Shown here: positions 62,829 to 64,000 of the stretch, piece after piece
Numbering within the stretch: the first letter of the stretch is position 1
How the letters are laid out: the number at the start of each line of letters is the position of its first letter
NCBI GenBank assembly: GCA_000720845.1
Contig: JODU01000005.1
Location: 1-64,000 of the forward strand
Direction of reading: 5' to 3'
DNA: 64,000 nt
Source: Kitasatospora aureofaciens
GTDB lineage: Bacteria > Actinomycetota > Actinomycetes > Streptomycetales > Streptomycetaceae
Notes under the pieces: model-generated
The model's input: only the letters and a program-made list of their open reading frames with translations
The model's database searches: none
Told to the model about the DNA's origin: nothing
Position numbers and translations under genes: made by a program

Positions 62829-64000
62829 GTGGAAGCGCAACGGGGCTGGGTGCGACGACTGGCGGGCTACGCCTGGCGGAATCCCAAGGATGTCGTCCTC
62901 GCACTCGGGGCCTCGCTGGGCGGCATGGCCGTCATGGCCTTCGTCCCGTTGATCACCAAGGTGATCATCGACGACGTGATCGGCACCAAGACCCGGGACA
63001 TGGCCGTCTGGGCCGGCCTCCTGATCGCCGCCGCGCTCGTCGTCTACGTCCTGACCTACATCCGCCGCTACTACGGCGGCCGGCTCGCCCTCGACGTCCA
63101 GCACGACCTGCGCACCGACATGTACGGGACGATCACCCGGCTCGACGGCCGGCGGCAGGACGAGCTGTCCACGGGACAGGTGATCGGGCGGGCGACCAGC
63201 GACCTCCAGCTGATCCAGGGCCTGCTCTTCATGCTCCCGATGACCATCGGGAACGTCCTGCTCTTCCTGATCTCCCTGGTGATCATGGCGTGGCTGTCCC
63301 TGCCGCTCACCCTGGTCGCGCTGGCCGTCGCCCCCGCGCTGTGGTTCATCGCCCGCCGCAGCCGCACCCGGCTGCACCCGGCCACCTGGTACGCGCAGGC
63401 GCAGGCCGCCGCCGTCGCCGGGGTGGTCGACGGTTCGGTGAGCGGCGTGCGTGTGGTGAAGGGCTTCGGGCAGGAGGAGCAGGAGACCGGCAAGCTCCGG
63501 GAGGTCGGACGCAGGCTCTTCGCCGGGCGGCTGCGCACGATCAGGCTGAACGCCACCTACACCCCGGCCCTCCAGGCCGTTCCCGCGCTCGGGCAGGTCG
63601 CCATGCTCGCCCTCGGCGGCTGGCTGGCCGTACGCGGGCACATCACCCTCGGCACCTTCGTCGCCTTCTCCACCTACCTCGCCCAGTTGGTCGGCCCGGT
63701 GCGGATGCTGGCCATGGTGCTCACCGTCGGCCAGCAGGCCCGGGCCGGCACCGAGCGCGTCCTGGAGCTGATCGACACCGAGCCGGCCATCGCGGACGGC
63801 ACCAAGACCCTGCCGGCCGACGCGCCCGCGACCGTCGAGTTCGACGACGTCGCCTTCGGCTACGACACCGGCGACGGGGAGCCGCGGACCGTACTGGACG
63901 GGCTCTCCTTCGAGATCCGCGCCGGTGAGACCCTCGCCGTCGTCGGCTCCTCGGGCTCCGGCAAGTCCACCGTCTCGCTGCTCCTGCCGCGCTTCTACGA
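62829..64000 (+). CDS. ABC transporter, fused permease/ATPase (cut by window end)
   Basis: The first 390 codons of an exporter half-transporter. The GTG start (VEAQRGWVRRLAGYAWRNPK) has GGAGG upstream. Six membrane helices follow, with the first ones in VVLALGASLGGMAVMAFVPLITKVIIDDV and WAGLLIAAALVVYVL and the coupling-helix region GVRVVKGFGQEEQE. The ATPase domain begins near VEFDDVAFGY and reaches Walker A GSSGSGKST just before the window ends. The rest of the ATPase, including the signature motif, lies outside. Substrate unknown. Confidence 0.93.
   Translation, partial: MEAQRGWVRRLAGYAWRNPKDVVLALGASLGGMAVMAFVPLITKVIIDDVIGTKTRDMAVWAGLLIAAALVVYVLTYIRRYYGGRLALDVQHDLRTDMYGTITRLDGRRQDELSTGQVIGRATSDLQLIQGLLFMLPMTIGNVLLFLISLVIMAWLSLPLTLVALAVAPALWFIARRSRTRLHPATWYAQAQAAAVAGVVDGSVSGVRVVKGFGQEEQETGKLREVGRRLFAGRLRTIRLNATYTPALQAVPALGQVAMLALGGWLAVRGHITLGTFVAFSTYLAQLVGPVRMLAMVLTVGQQARAGTERVLELIDTEPAIADGTKTLPADAPATVEFDDVAFGYDTGDGEPRTVLDGLSFEIRAGETLAVVGSSGSGKSTVSLLLPRFY

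Overview
The window looks like chromosomal core DNA of a Streptomyces, very close to S. coelicolor/S. lividans. GC is very high with strong third-position bias, genes are densely packed with many ATGA/GTGA start-stop overlaps, there are Tat and lipoprotein signals, and the gene order (cdgA ... cebR-cebEFG-bglC ... tRNA-His, ornA, adpA ... desABCD, desE ... leucine-degradation operon) is the one I remember for the SCO2817 to SCO2763 interval of S. coelicolor. I see no insertion sequence, prophage, CRISPR array or rRNA. The only RNA gene found is one tRNA-His.

Left part (1-16 kb): a secreted M6-type metalloprotease, the c-di-GMP enzyme CdgA, a flavin-dependent oxidoreductase, a RibD/DHFR-fold protein and an S66 peptidase. 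Then comes a tightly overlapped operon: PAP2 lipid phosphatase, a Cas4/AddB-type Fe-S nuclease, a protein of unknown family and an Upf1-like SF1 helicase. The nuclease and helicase together resemble the two halves of Dna2, split over separate genes around an unknown protein. A histidine phosphatase, an XRE/TPR regulator, small hypotheticals and a spermidine-synthase-fold protein follow.

Middle (16-37 kb): a response regulator/histidine kinase pair sits directly upstream of a CBM2-GH18 chitinase. The cellobiose uptake system follows (cebEFG, beta-glucosidase bglC, repressor cebR) with two CebR-type palindromes, one of them lying on the bglC start codon. Next are tRNA-His, oligoribonuclease ornA, a cluster of 43-bp tandem repeats and the developmental master regulator adpA, which carries a TTA codon at position 225. 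A small membrane protein, a universal stress protein, glmS with a small conserved partner, a Tat-exported metallophosphatase, a DUF4429/SHOCT protein and a GH20 beta-N-acetylhexosaminidase with a DasR-like site complete this part. Several perfect hairpin terminators separate convergent genes.

Right part (37-64 kb): desferrioxamine biosynthesis (desABCD) and uptake (desE plus a siderophore-interacting reductase) under two iron boxes; a leucine/isovalerate catabolic operon (methylcrotonyl-CoA carboxylase beta and alpha, HMG-CoA lyase, isovaleryl-CoA dehydrogenase) divergent from a TetR regulator; another acyl-CoA dehydrogenase, a TesB thioesterase, a cation diffusion facilitator, and an agmatinase-family ureohydrolase overlapping a ThDP enzyme. 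Then comes a two-gene cassette in which a 139-aa protein ends with, and the following NB-ARC/TPR protein begins with, the same short GSARIYQ-x-G-x-DQ motif. This is the layout expected of an NLR with an amyloid-type signalling motif and its cell-death effector, and it is the strongest candidate here for an unusual biological system. The window ends with a secreted endonuclease I, a small hypothetical, a secreted phytase-like beta-propeller protein and the start of an ABC exporter cut by the window edge.
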